Below are positions 1 through 7,667 of a DNA stretch of 36,036 nucleotides, piece after piece. Positions within the stretch are counted from its first letter, which is position 1. Every line of letters starts with the position of its first letter. The stretch lies in assembly GCA_030730025.1 (NCBI GenBank), contig JANQWC010000018.1, positions 1 to 36,036 of the forward strand. Direction: 5' to 3'. The notes under the pieces are model-generated. The model saw only the letters and a list, made by a program, of their open reading frames with translations, ran no database searches and was not told the DNA's origin. The position numbers and the translations under genes are program-made. This stretch comes from Crocinitomicaceae bacterium. Lineage in GTDB: Bacteria; Bacteroidota; Bacteroidia; Flavobacteriales_D; Crocinitomicaceae.

Positions 1-1067
1 CCACCCAACAACTGCTGGCTCTCTGCCGCTGGCAATTCCTCCACCTTGCGCAATTTAGTGAGCATGACATTGGTGCGGGTGGTGACGAGTTTTTCGAGTT
101 CGTCGTCGGCTTCTGAGATTTTCTTGCGCGCTTTTTCCAAGACCCCTCCAAACTTGGTGAATTCGGTTTTGACGGCGCCGAGAATTTGCCAGACTTCGCT
201 GCTGCGTTTTTGAATAGCGAGGGTCTTGAAGCCCATTTGCAGGCTGTTGAGCATGGCGGCCAATGTAGTGGGGCCCGTGACGATGATTTTGTATTCGCGC
301 TGCAAAATGGCCACGAGTTCTGGTTGGCGCACCACTTCTGCAAACAGCCCTTCGAGCGGCAAGAACATGATGCCAAAATCAGTAGTGTACGGCGGATCTA
401 TGTATTTGTCTCGGATGTCTTTGGCGAATTTTTTGATGCTGGCCGATAGTGCTTTGCTCGCGCTATCTATACCGGCGAGGTCGGCGCTGTCGTAGGCCGT
501 TTGTAGGCGTACGTAGTCTTCTTGCGGAAATTTGGCGTCAATGGGTAAGTACACTTCTTGGCCGAGGTCGTCTTTGCCGGGAAGTTTGATGGCAAATTCG
601 ACGTGGTCATTGGAACCTTTTTTGGTCTTGACATTCGCCTCGTATTGTTCGGGTGCCATAATTTGCTCTAGGATATTACCCAACTGGATTTCGCCCAAGA
701 CCCCGCGGGTTTTGACGTTGCTCAGTACTTTTTTGAGGTCGCCTACCCCACTGGCCAAGGTCTGCATTTCTCCCAGGCCTTTTTGTACCGCCTCCAAGCG
801 CTCCGACACCAATTTGAAAGATTGCCCCAAGCGCTCCTCTAGGGTTTTGTGGAGTTTTTCGTCGACGGTTTCGCGCATTTTTTCAAGTTTGGCCTCCGTG
901 CTTTTGATGAGTTCTCCTTGGCGCAGGGCCATGGTGTCTGTTAAAATTTTAAGTGAGCCTGAGAGTTCTTCGCGATTGTCCTTGAGCTGCCTTGTGAGTT
1001 CTTCGCGGTTCTGGCGCAGTGCTTCAGACAATTCTTGGCGGTTTTCTTTGAATTGGGCGCTGAGCAT
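1..1067 (-). CDS. rmuC: RmuC family protein, partial, N-terminus frameshifted
   Basis: RmuC proteins are membrane-anchored, coiled-coil proteins with a nuclease-like fold that limit DNA inversion and recombination. The frame runs off the left edge, so the C-terminus is missing. A long charged coiled coil (repeats like NREELTRQLKDNREELSGSL) is followed by the conserved RmuC core: GVLGEIQLGNILEQI, VEFAIKLPG, LPIDAKFPQEDY, FLPLEGLFAEV and the motif TGPTTLAAMLNSLQMGF. The intact frame has its first ATG at 1067. The expected N-terminal membrane helix lies upstream in another frame (1141-1179), and a stop (TAA at 1140-1142) separates the two. Removing one base there joins them (see 1068-1179). The family call is firm. 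Whether the gene is functional is not. Confidence 0.9.
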   Translation of the reverse strand, partial: MLSAQFKENRQELSEALRQNREELTRQLKDNREELSGSLKILTDTMALRQGELIKSTEAKLEKMRETVDEKLHKTLEERLGQSFKLVSERLEAVQKGLGEMQTLASGVGDLKKVLSNVKTRGVLGEIQLGNILEQIMAPEQYEANVKTKKGSNDHVEFAIKLPGKDDLGQEVYLPIDAKFPQEDYVRLQTAYDSADLAGIDSASKALSASIKKFAKDIRDKYIDPPYTTDFGIMFLPLEGLFAEVVRQPELVAILQREYKIIVTGPTTLAAMLNSLQMGFKTLAIQKRSSEVWQILGAVKTEFTKFGGVLEKARKKISEADDELEKLVTTRTNVMLTKLRKVEELPAAESQQLLG

Positions 1068-1179
1068 TTCTTTGATGAGCGCTTCGGAGCGACCTTCTTT
1101 TTGACGGCGTAGATGCGCATAAATCAGTAGCGCGATCAGTAAATTGAAAGTCAATAATGCGGGAACAAGTAGGGTCATC
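1068..1179 (-). pseudogene. rmuC: displaced N-terminal segment of rmuC (frameshift)
   Basis: An ATG at 1179 begins MTLLVPALLTFNL in one frame. The frame that encodes the rest of RmuC begins just after an in-frame TAA (1140-1142) with LIALLIYAHLRRQKEG. Joining the two by dropping one T at 1140/1141 on the + strand gives one hydrophobic helix followed by basic residues, which is the normal RmuC anchor. I infer a one-base insertion, either real or a sequencing/assembly error. An unusual internal start (CTG at 1139, or ATG at 1067) is the alternative. Confidence 0.65.
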
Positions 1180-1290
1180 AAATGAAGTTTGCTATAAAAT
1201 TACGGCCCTAGATCGTAAGTTTTTTACGTTAAGTAAAACTTTAATTGCTTTGCCTTTGTTCCATTGAGAAATCTTAACTTTATTTCAATA

Positions 1291-1923
1291 ATGTCATTGA
1301 TCAGAATAGACCGCCCCGAAATCGAAAAAATGGGACGCATTGAGCGCCTGAACCTCGTCAATAGCTGCACGGGTTACAAATCTGCCAACCTCATCGCTAC
1401 CATCTCCAACGAGGGAAAAACAAATGTTGCTGTGTTTTCGAGCATCACGCACTTAGGTAGCGACCCAGCACTAATCGGTTTTATTTTGCGGCCGACCACA
1501 GTACCTCGCCACACCTACAAAAACATTAAGGAATACGGCTATTTCTCCGTCAATCATATCTCGGCCGACCAAATTGCCGACGCCCACCACACCTCTGCCA
1601 ATTACCCCGAAGAAATCAGTGAGTTCGACATGACCAACTTAGACCCTGTGTATCACGGCGGCTGCCCAGTTCCTTTTGTCAAGGGGAGCCCAGTCAAGTT
1701 GTTGTGCAAATATGTCAACGAATACCTCATTGAAGAAAATGGCTGTATTCATGTCATTGCGTCAATCGAAGCTATTTTCTATGAAGAAGAACTCCTCAGT
1801 CCTGACAACTGGCTGCAACTCGACAAAGGTAAAGTTGTGGCAATCAATGGCCTAGACGGCTATGCACAACCGCAACTTTTGGAACGCTTTACCTATGCCC
1901 GACCTAAATCTGCAATGGATTAA
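1291..1923 (+). CDS. Flavin reductase-like (FMN-binding split barrel) protein
   Basis: A cytoplasmic protein of about 210 residues from the flavin reductase / FMN-binding split-barrel family. Members bind FMN and use NAD(P)H to reduce flavin or serve as flavoprotein oxidoreductases. The central part fits the family: IATISNEGKTNVAVFSSITH, then GFILRPTTVPRHTYKNI and YFSVNHISADQIADAHHTS, the typical core in which a conserved short segment after the phosphate-binding loop is followed by SVN. The frame is open from a TTG at 1264, but the ATG at 1291 (MSLIRIDRPEIEK) is the natural start. The substrate cannot be read from the sequence. It stands alone, divergent from rmuC; a box TGCCTTTG at 1251-1258 matches the -7 consensus at 7 of 8 positions. 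Confidence 0.85.
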   Translation: MSLIRIDRPEIEKMGRIERLNLVNSCTGYKSANLIATISNEGKTNVAVFSSITHLGSDPALIGFILRPTTVPRHTYKNIKEYGYFSVNHISADQIADAHHTSANYPEEISEFDMTNLDPVYHGGCPVPFVKGSPVKLLCKYVNEYLIEENGCIHVIASIEAIFYEEELLSPDNWLQLDKGKVVAINGLDGYAQPQLLERFTYARPKSAMD

Positions 1924-2034
1924 CAATGGCTTAACATAAAGCTTTTGATTTTTAAAGATTGGATAACTTTCATTTAATCTTCTTAGAGAAATGTTTACGG
2001 AATTTTGTCAAACAAATTTTTAAAAACTCAAAAG

Positions 2035-3294
2035 ATGAAAAAAACATTAACACTTGTAGCAGCCGCTTCAGCACTTACGCTCTCTTTTTCGAGCTGTCAG
2101 AAGAAAGGTTGTACTGACCCAACTGCCCTCAACTACAGTGAGTCAGCGAAAAAAGACGACGGATCTTGCGTTTATGCTCCAGCAGAAAACGAAGTTGTTA
2201 TCACTGAAAACATAACTGCCAACACAACTTGGACAAGTGATAAAATTTGGATCTTAGGTTCACGTATTGCAGTTACAAACGGAGCAACACTTACTATCGA
2301 GCCAGGTACAATCATCAAAGGGCAAGCAGGTACTGGTGCAAACGCAACAGCACTCATCATTGCTCGCAACGCTAAAATCAACGCAGTTGGTACAGCAGCT
2401 TCACCAATCATCTTTACTTCTATTGCTGACGAAATCCAACCAGGTCAAATCGCTAGTCCTAACTTAGATCCTACATTAAGTGGTCTTTGGGGTGGATTAT
2501 TGATCATGGGTAATGCACCTATTTCTGCAGATGCATCTTCAGTACAAATCGAAGGTATCCCTGCTTCTGACCCGAACGGTCTTTACGGAGGTTCTGATGC
2601 TGCTGATAACTCAGGTGTTGTGAAATTCGTATCTATCCGTCACGGTGGTGCAAACATCGGTGAAGGTAACGAAATCAATGGCCTTACACTTGGTGGTGTT
2701 GGTAACGGTACGGTTATCGAGAACGTAGAAATCGTTGCAAACCAAGACGACGGTATCGAATTTTTCGGTGGTACAGTAAACGTAACCAACGCTTTAGTAT
2801 GGAACGCTGGTGACGACTGTATCGATACAGACCAAGCTTGGGCAGGTACACTTAACAACTTCGTAATCGTTGCAGGTGGCCAAACTGACCACGCTTTAGA
2901 AATCGACGGTCCAGAAGGCTCATTACTTGCTAGTCATACCTTAACAAACGGTACCATCAAAGGATCGTCAGTTGCTGAGTTAGGTGACTTCCGTTCTTCT
3001 GCACGTGGCGCATTCAACAACATCTATTTCTTCGGTTTCCCTGACCCAGCTACAGATGGCCGTGGTGACCTTTCATTGTCTACAGGTTCTGATGTAACGT
3101 TCGCTGCTGGCGACCTTACTTTCAGCAACCTTCAAGCTACACTTCCTACAGGTGTTGCCTTGACAGCAGTTTTCAAAGGTGGTACAGATGTTCACGCAAG
3201 TGACGTTGCTGCTGGAGCGAACACAGTAGGTGCAAACTTAACTGCATTCTCAAGCTGGACTTGGGCTAGTGTTAGCGGTAATCTTGCATTTTAA
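2035..3294 (+). CDS. Secreted beta-helix-like lipoprotein paired with a TonB-dependent receptor
   Basis: The protein has 419 residues. It starts MKKTLTLVAAASALTL and has a lipobox ending in Cys21 (SFSSC), so it should be a surface or periplasmic lipoprotein. Directly after comes GCTDPTALNYSESAKKDDGSC, a Cys-containing linker motif common in secreted Bacteroidota proteins. The rest resembles a Bacteroidota family with elements like GATLTIEPGTIIKG, PIIFTS, WGGLLIMGNAP, VSIRHGGANIG, GLTLGGVGNGT and DDGIEFFGGTVN, which I read as a right-handed parallel beta-helix. An upstream TTG at 2005 is open, but the signal peptide fixes the start at 2035. Codon choice (GGT, GCT, AAC, CGT) is much more biased than in neighbours, which suggests high expression. 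The next gene is a TonB-dependent receptor, so a role in capturing its ligand is likely. The ligand is unknown. Confidence 0.8.
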   Translation: MKKTLTLVAAASALTLSFSSCQKKGCTDPTALNYSESAKKDDGSCVYAPAENEVVITENITANTTWTSDKIWILGSRIAVTNGATLTIEPGTIIKGQAGTGANATALIIARNAKINAVGTAASPIIFTSIADEIQPGQIASPNLDPTLSGLWGGLLIMGNAPISADASSVQIEGIPASDPNGLYGGSDAADNSGVVKFVSIRHGGANIGEGNEINGLTLGGVGNGTVIENVEIVANQDDGIEFFGGTVNVTNALVWNAGDDCIDTDQAWAGTLNNFVIVAGGQTDHALEIDGPEGSLLASHTLTNGTIKGSSVAELGDFRSSARGAFNNIYFFGFPDPATDGRGDLSLSTGSDVTFAAGDLTFSNLQATLPTGVALTAVFKGGTDVHASDVAAGANTVGANLTAFSSWTWASVSGNLAF

Positions 3295-3313
3295 TTCCAA
3301 CTATTGATTTTAA

Positions 3314-3341
3314 AAAACCCGCAGTTCTCACTGCGGGTTTT
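3314..3341 (+). terminator. Intrinsic terminator or attenuator after the lipoprotein gene
   Basis: A perfect 11-bp stem AAAACCCGCAG / CTGCGGGTTTT with a six-base loop ends in a T-rich stretch, 19 bases after the lipoprotein stop. No clear promoter follows before the receptor gene, so it probably works as a partial terminator that keeps lipoprotein mRNA in excess over receptor mRNA. Confidence 0.85.
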
Positions 3342-3346
3342 CCTAT

Positions 3347-3392
3347 TTAACAGCATCTTCAGCATTAACAGCATTAACAGCATTTAACAGCA
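3347..3392 (+). repeat. Four direct copies of TTAACAGCA in front of the TonB receptor gene
   Basis: TTAACAGCA occurs at 3347-3355, 3365-3373, 3374-3382 and 3384-3392, so the cluster ends three bases before the receptor ATG. The reverse complement TGCTGTTAA recurs at 6292-6300 just after the same gene. The array lies between the terminator hairpin and the start codon, i.e. in the receptor leader. Confidence 0.8.
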
Positions 3393-3395
3393 ATC

Positions 3396-6281
3396 ATGAA
3401 ATCTATTTTTCTCCTCTTACTTATTTCCATTAGTTCTTACTCAATTGCTCAGACTGGTATTATTCGCGGGAGTATTTTTGACTTGAACAACTCTGAGTTC
3501 TTACAAGGTGTAAAAGTTCAAGCAAAAGGGACCTCGTTTTTAACCATAACAGATATAGAAGGCAAGTTCGAACTCAAGTGCGAACCCGGAACTTATACCT
3601 TAAAGTTTAAAATGGCCGCATATCAAAACGATAGCATTTCAGATGTGAGCGTCAGCGCAGACCAAATTACTATTCTCGATGCTTACGGCCTTAACTCAAA
3701 AGTCCAAACCACCAAAGATATTGTCATCAAGCGCGAACAAAAGAAAAATACTGAAGGCGCCATGCTCAGTATGAAGCTCAAATCACCCAACATGATCGAT
3801 GGTATTTCCAGCGCAGCTTTTCGCAATACCGGCGACAACGATGCAGCTTCTGCCATGCGTCGTGTTACAGGTGTTTCTGTAGCCGATGGAAAATATGTAT
3901 TTATTCGTGGTATCGGAGACCGCTATAACAAAACGGTACTCAACGGTATGGATATCCCTGGTCTTGACCCTGACCGCAATACCTTGCAAATGGATATCTT
4001 CCCAACGAACGTCATCGACAACCTCATCGTCAATAAAACCTTTATTGCCGAATTGCCTGCAGATTTTTCAGGAGGCATCATCGATATCGGTCTCAAGAGT
4101 TTTGCCGATAAAAAAGTAACAAGTGTTTTTGCATCAGGCGGGTTCAACCCGAATTTTCACTTTAACAAAGACTACCTGAACTATGCTGGCGGAAAGCTAG
4201 ATTTCTTAGGTTTTGACGACGGTACAAGAGAAATACCTGCCATTAGCAATATCCCGTTATTTGCACAAGTTGTAGGTAATCCAAATTCAGAAAATGGCCA
4301 ACGTTATCAGGACATCCTACGTGCATTTAATCCTAATTTGGCGGCCCTCAAGCAAATGAGTCTCATGAACATGGGTCTTGGGTTTACTTTAGCCGATCAA
4401 AAGAAAAAAGAAAACTATACAATCGGTTATCAGTTTGCTTTTAACTACTCGAATAATACAGAGTACTACGATGAAGTTACTTACGGTCGTTATGGCCTAA
4501 GTGGAGACAACACCGTAAACGAAATGGAGGAACGCGTCATTCAAAAAGGTAGCCTTGGCGTCAACAACGTTCTTGCTGCAGTGCTAGGAGGTGTTGCCAT
4601 CAAAGGAAAGACCTATAAAATACAACTCAACGCCCTTCACTTACAAAATGGAGAATCAAGTGCCGGTATTTTTGACTACACATCTAAAGACCAAGGTGCA
4701 GACTTTAATGCTTTTCAGCACAACCTTTCTTACAGTCAAAAAGGACTCACCAACATTCAGTTATCGGGCTTACACCGTTCAGAAAATGAGAAATGGAAAA
4801 TCGAATGGAACATTTCACCAACGCGTTCTACTATAAACGATCCAGACAACCGCATTACCCGATATGAGTACCGCGGCAACGGCTTTGCTATTTCTACCGA
4901 AACAGGATTTCCAGAGCGCATTTGGCGTGAACTCCAAGAAGACAACCTTTCTTCTAAAGTGGATTTCGAAAGAAAAATAAAATTCTTAGGCGAAGACGCC
5001 AAATGGAAATTTGGTGCTGCCAACACCTATAAAACCCGCGACTACGTTATCCGCAATTTCATGATCAATGTGCGCGGTGACATTCCACTTACTGGCAACC
5101 CCGACGAGCTCTTTACTGAAGCAAACCTCTGGCCTTACAACGGAGACGTCACAACAGGTGTAACCTATGAAGCACCTTTTATTCCAGTCAATCCTAACCA
5201 ATTCTCTTCGAATATCACCAACACTGCCGGCTATACTGCACTTGAATTTGAATTAAGTAACCGCCTCAAATCAGTGATGGGCTTGCGTACTGAATACTAC
5301 GTACACCGCTACACAGGGCAAGATCAGCTTGGGCAAAACCAGTTATTCAATCAAAAAGTATTGGAAAATCTAGGCTTTTTCCCTTCGCTTAATTTTGTGT
5401 ACAGCCAAACCGATGAGCAAAACATCCGACTTTCTTACAGCAAAACAATTGCACGTCCGTCGTTCAAAGAATTGTCATTTGCCGAAATATTTGATCCACT
5501 GACAGGTCGTACGTTCATCGGGGGTTTATTCAAAGACTCACTCTCCCCTACTCAAGTTTATTGGGACGGCAATCTTGTGAGTACAGATATTCACAACTTT
5601 GACTTGCGTTATGAAATCATGCCGAAAAAAGGCAAAACTTTTTCTGTATCTGGATTTTATAAGAAATTTATCAATCCAATCGAAATCATCCAATATGCGG
5701 TTCAAGATGGATCTTTCCAACCGCGCAATGTGGGCGACGGACAGGTTATTGGTGGAGAACTCGAGTACCGTTCTGATCTTCTTTTCATTTCTGACAAACT
5801 CAAATATTTTGATATCATCACGAACCTAACTATCGTTGATTCCAAAATCGAACTCAATGCGATTGAGTACGAAAGTCGTGTAGAAAATGCGCGAGAAGGA
5901 CAAGTAGTGGATCGCTACCGCAAAATGGCAGGTCAAGCACCTTATGTGATCAATGCAGGTTTGGTATACAATCCAAAGAAAAAAGAAGGCTTCCTAGACA
6001 AATTTGAAATGGCTGTATTCTACAACGTTCAGGGCCCTACGCTCTATTTTGTTGGTATTGTCGACAGACCAGATGTGTACACTGTACCTTTCCATTCTCT
6101 AAACCTCAGCGTGAACAAGAAATTTGGAAAAGAGAAGCAATTTGACTGCAGTTTGCGTGTCAATAACCTACTCAACGATGCAACCGAGCAGGTATACCGC
6201 TCATATGGTACCGAAGACCAATTCTTTACACAAATCAAACCAGGTATTCTTACTTCATTGAAGTTGACCTGGAATTTATAA
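3396..6281 (+). CDS. TonB-dependent outer-membrane receptor with carboxypeptidase-regulatory-like domain
   Basis: The receptor has 961 residues. A signal peptide (residues 1-18, MKSIFLLLLISISSYSIA) is followed by a carboxypeptidase regulatory-like beta-sandwich at about 22-105 (GIIRGSIFDLNNSEFLQGVKV, DIEGKFELKCEPGTYTL). The plug domain is at about 140-250, with FIRGIGDRYNKTVLNGMDIP and the typical SGGIIDI stretch, followed by a 22-strand-type barrel and a C-terminus SLKLTWNL fit for barrel assembly. Such receptors import ligands through the outer membrane with energy from TonB-ExbBD. The gene follows the beta-helix lipoprotein gene by 101 bases, interrupted only by a terminator-like hairpin, so the two probably form one uptake unit. 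The substrate is not visible. The gene is intact. Confidence 0.95.
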   Translation: MKSIFLLLLISISSYSIAQTGIIRGSIFDLNNSEFLQGVKVQAKGTSFLTITDIEGKFELKCEPGTYTLKFKMAAYQNDSISDVSVSADQITILDAYGLNSKVQTTKDIVIKREQKKNTEGAMLSMKLKSPNMIDGISSAAFRNTGDNDAASAMRRVTGVSVADGKYVFIRGIGDRYNKTVLNGMDIPGLDPDRNTLQMDIFPTNVIDNLIVNKTFIAELPADFSGGIIDIGLKSFADKKVTSVFASGGFNPNFHFNKDYLNYAGGKLDFLGFDDGTREIPAISNIPLFAQVVGNPNSENGQRYQDILRAFNPNLAALKQMSLMNMGLGFTLADQKKKENYTIGYQFAFNYSNNTEYYDEVTYGRYGLSGDNTVNEMEERVIQKGSLGVNNVLAAVLGGVAIKGKTYKIQLNALHLQNGESSAGIFDYTSKDQGADFNAFQHNLSYSQKGLTNIQLSGLHRSENEKWKIEWNISPTRSTINDPDNRITRYEYRGNGFAISTETGFPERIWRELQEDNLSSKVDFERKIKFLGEDAKWKFGAANTYKTRDYVIRNFMINVRGDIPLTGNPDELFTEANLWPYNGDVTTGVTYEAPFIPVNPNQFSSNITNTAGYTALEFELSNRLKSVMGLRTEYYVHRYTGQDQLGQNQLFNQKVLENLGFFPSLNFVYSQTDEQNIRLSYSKTIARPSFKELSFAEIFDPLTGRTFIGGLFKDSLSPTQVYWDGNLVSTDIHNFDLRYEIMPKKGKTFSVSGFYKKFINPIEIIQYAVQDGSFQPRNVGDGQVIGGELEYRSDLLFISDKLKYFDIITNLTIVDSKIELNAIEYESRVENAREGQVVDRYRKMAGQAPYVINAGLVYNPKKKEGFLDKFEMAVFYNVQGPTLYFVGIVDRPDVYTVPFHSLNLSVNKKFGKEKQFDCSLRVNNLLNDATEQVYRSYGTEDQFFTQIKPGILTSLKLTWNL

Positions 6282-6287
6282 GTTTTC

Positions 6288-6300
6288 TGATTGCTGTTAA
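6288..6300 (+). repeat. 13-base inverted copy of the receptor leader
   Basis: TGATTGCTGTTAA begins six bases after the receptor stop codon and is the exact reverse complement of 3384-3396 (TTAACAGCAATCA), which ends on the A of the receptor ATG. In the mRNA the two ends could form a 13-bp duplex. Confidence 0.75.
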
Positions 6301-6306
6301 TCAGGT

Positions 6307-6331
6307 GAGGGGGGCAACCCCCTCTTTTTTT
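6307..6331 (+). terminator. Intrinsic terminator after the TonB receptor gene
   Basis: A 7-bp G/C stem GAGGGGG / CCCCCTC with a GCAA loop is followed by seven T residues, 25 bases past the receptor stop. Confidence 0.88.
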
Positions 6332-6347
6332 GTCCAATTTTTGGCAC

Positions 6348-6355
6348 TAAATTTG
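6348..6355 (+). promoter_or_regulatory. -7 promoter box (TAAATTTG) of the 6380 lipoprotein gene
   Basis: The box matches the Bacteroidota consensus TAnnTTTG exactly, 24 bases before the ATG at 6380. A TTTG at 6329-6332 could be the -33 element, but the 15-base spacing is short. Confidence 0.5.
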
Positions 6356-6379
6356 TCTGCGCTCACCTAAAATTAACTC

Positions 6380-7039
6380 ATGTATAAATTTACGCTCATC
6401 ACTTTGCTGGTCTTCATCTCAAGCAGTTGCGTCTCCGTTCAAGAAGTGCCAGATGTAGTTGGTATCTCTCAAATGCACAATCGCATTGCCGTGTTGCCCA
6501 TCGATGCCCATATCGAGCGCAAGATCTGGATGAATCAAGAAAAGTACCTAGAGCTCAACCGCCTCAAAAGCGAAGAAACCCAACAACGCGTTTACCGCTA
6601 CCTTCAATTTTACAGCAGAAACGGCAGTTTGCATGCAGAGGTCTTGAGCCCAGAAGAAGTCAATTCGATGCTCCACGGCGCAGGCTACCCCAACGCCAAC
6701 CTCAACAACGACGCTTTGTGCAGTTTGCTTCAAGTCGATGCCGTCATTTATGGGCAAATCCAAATCAGCGAGCCGATCAGCGAAGCCGCTGCCATGGCCA
6801 TCACGTCTATAAATAACAACACGACGCCCATCACCAATATCGTCGAACTCGACCTCAAAATGTACGACGCCAAAAGTGCAACCATCATCTGGGATTCCGA
6901 TCAAATCAACCGAGGGCAAATGGGTTCCATCAAAGAAAACATGCAAAAACAAGTTTGCCGAAGAGCTGTGCGCAACATGCCCTACAATCTCAAGAAAAAA
7001 CGCTACAAAAAAGCGTATAGAGAAATGAATGGGTTTTAG
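6380..7039 (+). CDS. Predicted lipoprotein of unknown function
   Basis: The protein has 219 residues with a lipoprotein signal ending FISSSC (lipid-attachment Cys17). The mature part holds RIAVLPIDAHIE, DAVIYGQIQI and LDLKMYDAKSATIIWDSDQI. This pattern is seen in proteins that sense or assemble at the outer membrane, such as the CsgG-like and GNA1162-like lipoproteins (a beta strand ending in 'vlP', later 'aDavi.G.i' and 'wds'). The resemblance is only at motif level, so I name no family. It has its own promoter-like box and its stop overlaps the convergent thiol-oxidoreductase gene by four bases. Confidence 0.75.
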   Translation: MYKFTLITLLVFISSSCVSVQEVPDVVGISQMHNRIAVLPIDAHIERKIWMNQEKYLELNRLKSEETQQRVYRYLQFYSRNGSLHAEVLSPEEVNSMLHGAGYPNANLNNDALCSLLQVDAVIYGQIQISEPISEAAAMAITSINNNTTPITNIVELDLKMYDAKSATIIWDSDQINRGQMGSIKENMQKQVCRRAVRNMPYNLKKKRYKKAYREMNGF

Positions 7040-7656
7040 CTCAAAAGCGCCTGCTCAAACGCCACCACTTCCCTTGCGCCGTGGATGGCCACTTTGCGAT
7101 CAAAGATAAAATAAGGGACGCCGCGCAGGCCGAGTTCTTGGGCTTCTTGCAAATCTTGAGTAAAGGCGCGGCTGTGTTTGCCACCTAAAATGGCGAGGTC
7201 GAGGTGATCGGTTTTCATGCCTATTTCAGCAGCCAATTGCTGCAGCACTTCAAGGTTATCTATATTCTTTCCTTCGGAAAAATAAGCCTTTAACAAACGC
7301 ATTTTACAAGCCCACTGTAGCCCCTGCTCGTGGGCTTCGTGCAATAGGAGATGTGCCTTAATCGTATTGGCAACTTTGATTTGCTGCATCTGAAAATCGA
7401 GTCCATATTCTTGACCTTGACTCACAATGCTGTGATTCATAGCCTCAATCTGCTCTAATGGAATTTGTTTGTGTTCGTGCAAATACTGCGAAATGGACTT
7501 AGAAAGATCTGTTTTGAGCCCTGGATTGAGTAAAAAAGTGCGCAATTCAATTTGCACCTCGTTTTCGAGGCCTTTATTTTGGATGGCCTGTTGGAGTTTC
7601 GTGAGCCCCAAATAACAAAACGGACAAGCGATGTCCGACCAAATTTCTATCAACAT
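7036..7656 (-). CDS. DsbA/FrnE family thiol oxidoreductase
   Basis: The protein has 206 residues and no signal peptide, so it is cytoplasmic. It has the thioredoxin-fold start MLIEIWSDIACPFCYLGL with a redox CPFC pair (Cys11, Cys14), a helical insert, and the late segment GLRGVPYFIFDRKVAIHGA with the cis-Pro that packs on the active site. This is the FrnE / DsbA-family pattern; relatives include polyketide isomerase-like proteins and 2-hydroxychromene-2-carboxylate isomerase, but the CxxC pair favours disulfide chemistry. It lies 11 bases after the WYL regulator gene on the same strand and is probably co-transcribed with it. It is tail to tail with the 6380 lipoprotein gene, overlapping by four bases. 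Confidence 0.88.
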   Translation of the reverse strand: MLIEIWSDIACPFCYLGLTKLQQAIQNKGLENEVQIELRTFLLNPGLKTDLSKSISQYLHEHKQIPLEQIEAMNHSIVSQGQEYGLDFQMQQIKVANTIKAHLLLHEAHEQGLQWACKMRLLKAYFSEGKNIDNLEVLQQLAAEIGMKTDHLDLAILGGKHSRAFTQDLQEAQELGLRGVPYFIFDRKVAIHGAREVVAFEQALLS

Positions 7657-7667
7657 CAGTTTCTTTT

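Noticed and set aside
532-1104. Open frame of 190 codons on the + strand across rmuC
   Set aside because: It is antisense to the RmuC body, is rich in Ser and Arg without any domain, and the opposite frame gives clear RmuC motifs.
3347-3392. CRISPR-like array
   Set aside because: Units are 9 bases with no regular 25-40-base spacers and no cas genes; this is a short leader repeat.
3384-6300. Invertible (phase-variable) segment bounded by the 13-base inverted repeat
   Set aside because: The repeat ends on the start codon, no recombinase is adjacent, and flipping would not place a promoter; a 13-base match alone is not enough evidence.
6427-6816. Open frame of 129 codons rich in Arg and Gln
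   Set aside because: A frame shadow within the 6380 lipoprotein gene, with no start context and no domain.
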